Part shown: positions 6,477-8,924 of the stretch, piece after piece | Layout of the letters: the number at the start of each line of letters is the position of its first letter | Position numbering within the stretch: the stretch's first letter is position 1 | Notes under the pieces: model-generated | What the model was told of the DNA's origin: nothing | The model's database searches: none | Seen by the model: the letters and a program-made list of their open reading frames with translations, nothing else | Translations under genes and position numbers: made by a program | NCBI GenBank assembly: GCA_021791995.1 | Contig: JAJYVN010000117.1 | Location: 1-8,924, forward strand | DNA: 8,924 bases | DNA from: Bacillota bacterium | Lineage (GTDB): Bacteria; Bacillota; Sulfobacillia; RBS10-35; JAJYVN01 | Direction of reading: 5' to 3'

Positions 6477-7472
6477 ATGGCAGAAAACGGGCAGATCCGT
6501 GTCGGATTTATTGGAACAGGTGGACGGGCGCGTTGGCATATGGAGCGCTTCGCCAAGATGCCAGAGGCTCAGCCGGTGGCCTTGGTGGACACCAGCGCGG
6601 ACGCGATGGCAGCAGCGGTGCGGGCGGTTCCGAGCTATGCGGAGTTGCCGCAGTTCAGTGACTACCGCGAAATGCTGCGGGAAACGCGCCCCGATGCGGT
6701 GGTCATCTCAATCCCACACACTTTGCATTACGAGGCGATTGTCGCTGCGCTCGGTCAGGGCGCGCACGTCCTGGTTGAAAAGCCCATGGTTTGCGGTGTC
6801 GAGCATGCGCAAGATGTCATCCGTCTGCGGGATGATAAACATCTGGTGGTGGTGGTCGGCTACCAGCGCCATTACACGGGCGTGTGGCGCTGGGTGCATG
6901 AGAATGTGGCGGCTGGCCGGTTTGGGCCCGTGCATTTTATTGAGGCCTGGCAGTGCCAGAATTGGGGCGGGGGCGGTTGGCGCGGTGTTCCCGAACTCTC
7001 GGGTGGCGGCCAGTTGAACGACTCCGGGGGCCACCTGGTGGACATCCTGCTCTGGTCGACCGGGATTCGGCCCAGTGAAGTATCGGCTTACCAGGAGAAC
7101 CGAGGGCTTCGCGTCGACCGCAACACCGTCATCTCCTTTCGCTTTCCCGAGGAGGGGCTCGGCAACATCAGTATTATTGGCGAGTCTCAGCGAAAGTTTG
7201 ACGAGGGTGCGCAGATTTGGTGTCGTGATGCCCGCATTCGCATCGACGGAATGCAGGGGGCAGCCCATCTGGTGGTGTATCGGGAAGGGGTGGAGGAGGA
7301 GGTCTCCGCAGATGCGAGGCCTGATTACCCCGTCGACGAGGACGCGAACTTCCTTGGCTCGATCCTGGGACGCGATGTTCCACAGGCGACCGCAGAGTCG
7401 GGGCTTGAGGCGGTTCGCTTCATCGAGGCGGTGCAGCGCTCGGCCGAGCGCGGTGTCCCGGTGCGGCTGTAG
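6477..7472 (+). CDS. Gfo/Idh/MocA family oxidoreductase (first)
   Basis: This 331-residue protein is an NAD(P)-dependent dehydrogenase of the glucose-fructose oxidoreductase / inositol dehydrogenase / MocA family. The Rossmann fold opens with VGFIGTGGRARWH (9-21); Asp38 at the end of the second strand suggests a preference for NAD(H) over NADP(H), which is an inference. The family EKP motif, whose Lys acts in catalysis, is at 101-103 within HVLVEKPM. The C-terminal half has the substrate-binding GGGQLNDSGGHLVD segment (177-189) with the conserved His186 and Asp189, an intact active-site set. The start ATG at 6477 follows a GGGGGAGGG purine run. It is the second gene of the operon, 18 bases after the TIM-barrel gene and 30 bases before a second family member to which it is only distantly similar. 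It probably oxidises a hydroxyl of a sugar or cyclitol, or reduces the matching ketone. Confidence 0.93.
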   Translation: MAENGQIRVGFIGTGGRARWHMERFAKMPEAQPVALVDTSADAMAAAVRAVPSYAELPQFSDYREMLRETRPDAVVISIPHTLHYEAIVAALGQGAHVLVEKPMVCGVEHAQDVIRLRDDKHLVVVVGYQRHYTGVWRWVHENVAAGRFGPVHFIEAWQCQNWGGGGWRGVPELSGGGQLNDSGGHLVDILLWSTGIRPSEVSAYQENRGLRVDRNTVISFRFPEEGLGNISIIGESQRKFDEGAQIWCRDARIRIDGMQGAAHLVVYREGVEEEVSADARPDYPVDEDANFLGSILGRDVPQATAESGLEAVRFIEAVQRSAERGVPVRL

Positions 7473-7502
7473 GTGTGGCGATGGAAGAAGGAGGGCGATG
7501 GT

Positions 7503-8516
7503 ATGGTAGGTGTTTCGTTAATCGGATGCGGGATGCGCGGAATGGGATTGGGCGACTTGCTCAAAAAGTCGAGCAAGTTTCGCCTGATCTCCGTGTGCGA
7601 TGTGATGGAGGACCGGGTGAAGGCCGCGTCGGAACGCTTTGGCGTACCGGGCGACACGGATCACAAGCGCATGCTGCAGCGTCCCGATGTCCAGGCGGTC
7701 GTGGTGGCCACGAGTGCTCCTTGGCATGCGGCAGTGACGCTTGACATTGTTGCGGCTGGCAAGCACGTTTATGTGGAGAAGCCCCTCGCGGATAAGGTTA
7801 CCGCTGCGCGCCAGATGGCGGCGGCTGCGGAAGCGGCGGGAGTCGTAGCGGTGGTCGGCTATCAGAACCGGTTCGGTCCACTCTCCGTGACCCTCGCCCC
7901 CGAGTTGCCGTCGATCGAGCCAGTGCAGGGTGTGCTGATTCGGCAGCGGGGCCCCCTCAATCCCCAGTTCTTTTATCCCGACCACATCGGAGGCATTGTC
8001 GACACCGCGACGCACACGCTCGACATGGCACTCTGGACGATGGGAGGGAGCCCCGAGGGCGTGATGGGATACGTGCGGCGTGGAACGATTCAGAACGACC
8101 GTACCATCGATTACATGGAATTGATCGTGGACTTTGATGGCCGCACACGGAGCGCAACGGTTATCTCGAGTCAGATGGGCGTGGCGGCGGCGAGCCTGTA
8201 CGAGTTTGTTGGTCGTAGGGGAACGATCTGGAGCCTGAATGACCGCAGCATCCATGTGGCACGGCATGATGGTGTTCAGGGTCCAGGCGCGAAGAACCCT
8301 CCAGGTCTGCAGCAGCGTGAGGTGGAGTGCACGGGCGGCGGTGAGGGGACGGTTGCTTGCATGGAATACTTTGCCGACCGGATTGAGGGCGTCTCTTTGC
8401 CGGCATGGCCGCGTGCCGCGACCTTCCGAGAGGGAGTCAACGCACTCGCTCTGAGTGCCGGGATGGTGCAGTCCATGGAAGAGGGGAGACGGGTTCCGCT
8501 CAGCGAGGTGCAGTGA
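7503..8516 (+). CDS. Gfo/Idh/MocA family oxidoreductase (second)
   Basis: A second NAD(P)-dependent member of the family, 337 residues. The ATG at 7503 is preferred over an in-frame GTG ten codons earlier because AAGGAGGG sits eight bases before it and the family's first beta strand (VGVSLIGCGMRG, 2-13) begins right after. The glycine motif is GCGMRGMG, Asp33 ends strand two, EKP is at 92-94, and GGIVDTATHTLDM (163-175) carries the conserved His171 and Asp174. The signature differs from that of the upstream copy (IVDTATH here, QLNDSGGH there), so the two probably handle different substrates or opposite steps and are not a recent duplication. It is spaced 30 bases after the first oxidoreductase and 20 bases before the next TIM-barrel gene, consistent with one transcript. 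Confidence 0.92.
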   Translation: MVGVSLIGCGMRGMGLGDLLKKSSKFRLISVCDVMEDRVKAASERFGVPGDTDHKRMLQRPDVQAVVVATSAPWHAAVTLDIVAAGKHVYVEKPLADKVTAARQMAAAAEAAGVVAVVGYQNRFGPLSVTLAPELPSIEPVQGVLIRQRGPLNPQFFYPDHIGGIVDTATHTLDMALWTMGGSPEGVMGYVRRGTIQNDRTIDYMELIVDFDGRTRSATVISSQMGVAAASLYEFVGRRGTIWSLNDRSIHVARHDGVQGPGAKNPPGLQQREVECTGGGEGTVACMEYFADRIEGVSLPAWPRAATFREGVNALALSAGMVQSMEEGRRVPLSEVQ

Positions 8517-8536
8517 ACAGAGTATGGAGGGATGAG

Positions 8537-8924
8537 ATGCTCGGGCTGAGTGTGCATCTAGAGGCTAATTTGGGGAAGACACCGTTTGCCGAGCGGTGGC
8601 AGATCGCCAAGCGACTTGGCTACCGAGGCTGCGAGTTTGTCTGGCGCGCGCATGACCTGACAGAGGCTGCTCTTCTGCAGAAGGAAACCGGGTTGGTCGT
8701 GACCTGTATGGGGGGTACCACAGGCGGTTCGGGGGGTGGCGCTCGACCTGCACTGGTGGCTCCGGAGGATCGCGAGCGACTGGCGGAGGACGTGCAGCGG
8801 GCTATAACGGCAGCGAAGTCCGTTGGCTGCCAGCGGATTATCATGGTGGGGGGCGACCGGGTCCAGGGATGGAGCACCGATCAGCTGCGGGAAACAGTCA
8901 TCGCTTCCTTGCGTGCGGTTGCAC
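8537..8924 (+). CDS. Hydroxypyruvate-isomerase-like TIM-barrel protein, truncated by window end
   Basis: The first 129 residues of a protein that continues beyond the window. The ATG at 8537 has GGAGGG just upstream at about five bases. The opening strand MLGLSVHLEA, the FAERWQIAKRLGYRGCEFVW helix-strand unit (18-37) and, further on, a helix with EDVQRAITAAKSVGCQRIIMVGGDRV (about 84-109) match the first strands and helices of the hydroxypyruvate isomerase / sugar phosphate isomerase branch of the xylose-isomerase-like TIM barrels. The metal-binding Glu, Asp and His residues would lie beyond the cut, so they cannot be checked. A Gly-rich stretch after residue 58 (MGGTTGGSGGG) looks like a flexible active-site loop. 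As fourth gene of the operon it pairs with the first gene as a second isomerase, epimerase, eliminase or hydratase candidate. Confidence 0.8.
   Translation, partial: MLGLSVHLEANLGKTPFAERWQIAKRLGYRGCEFVWRAHDLTEAALLQKETGLVVTCMGGTTGGSGGGARPALVAPEDRERLAEDVQRAITAAKSVGCQRIIMVGGDRVQGWSTDQLRETVIASLRAVA

Noticed and set aside
5562..6539. 325-residue open frame antisense to the first TIM-barrel gene
   Set aside because: It is a shadow of a GC-rich gene. The plus-strand frame has full family motifs, while the antisense product has none.
7473..7502. GTG start ten codons upstream for the second oxidoreductase
   Set aside because: It would begin directly after the previous stop and cover the AAGGAGGG site. 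The Rossmann strand starts right after the ATG at 7503.

Overview
The window is GC-rich bacterial chromosomal DNA. It holds one housekeeping gene (hisS), three small genes of unknown function, and a sugar import and catabolism locus that runs off the right edge. Two features suggest a free-living, sugar-scavenging bacterium: a Tat-type lipoprotein signal on the solute-binding protein, and clustered Gfo/Idh/MocA oxidoreductases with TIM-barrel isomerase-like proteins. Phyla such as Armatimonadota, Chloroflexota, Acidobacteriota or GC-rich Bacillota would all fit. I cannot place it more precisely from sequence alone.

Left part (1-2780). A 127-residue helical protein of unknown function (plus strand, TTG start) converges on hisS (minus strand). 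A hairpin between them could end both transcripts. hisS has a 338-base leader with a repeated 12-mer and no clear ribosome-binding site. Upstream of it, on the same strand, two small unknown genes overlap or nearly abut and have a consensus TATAAT box about 100 bases before the first one.

Middle (2744-5591). A 540-base region separates the small genes from a divergently oriented solute-binding lipoprotein of 699 residues. After the usual extracellular sugar-binding fold, this protein carries an unusual second half: a linker and a roughly 200-residue beta-rich domain resembling the DUF1349/concanavalin-like group. No permease or ATPase gene is next to it. A very stable 22-bp hairpin without a U-tract follows the gene.

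Right part (5592-8924). Four tightly spaced plus-strand genes, each with a good Shine-Dalgarno sequence, form an apparent operon: TIM-barrel isomerase/epimerase-like protein, Gfo/Idh/MocA dehydrogenase, a second Gfo/Idh/MocA dehydrogenase, and a second TIM-barrel protein (hydroxypyruvate-isomerase-like, cut by the window end). Two NAD(P)-dependent oxidoreductases plus two TIM-barrel enzymes is the set of parts used in oxidation-elimination-hydration-reduction routes, such as levoglucosan breakdown by LgdA/B1/B2/C. The simplest model is that the lipoprotein captures an unusual sugar or glycoside and the operon converts it to a common sugar. The substrate is not determined by anything visible here.
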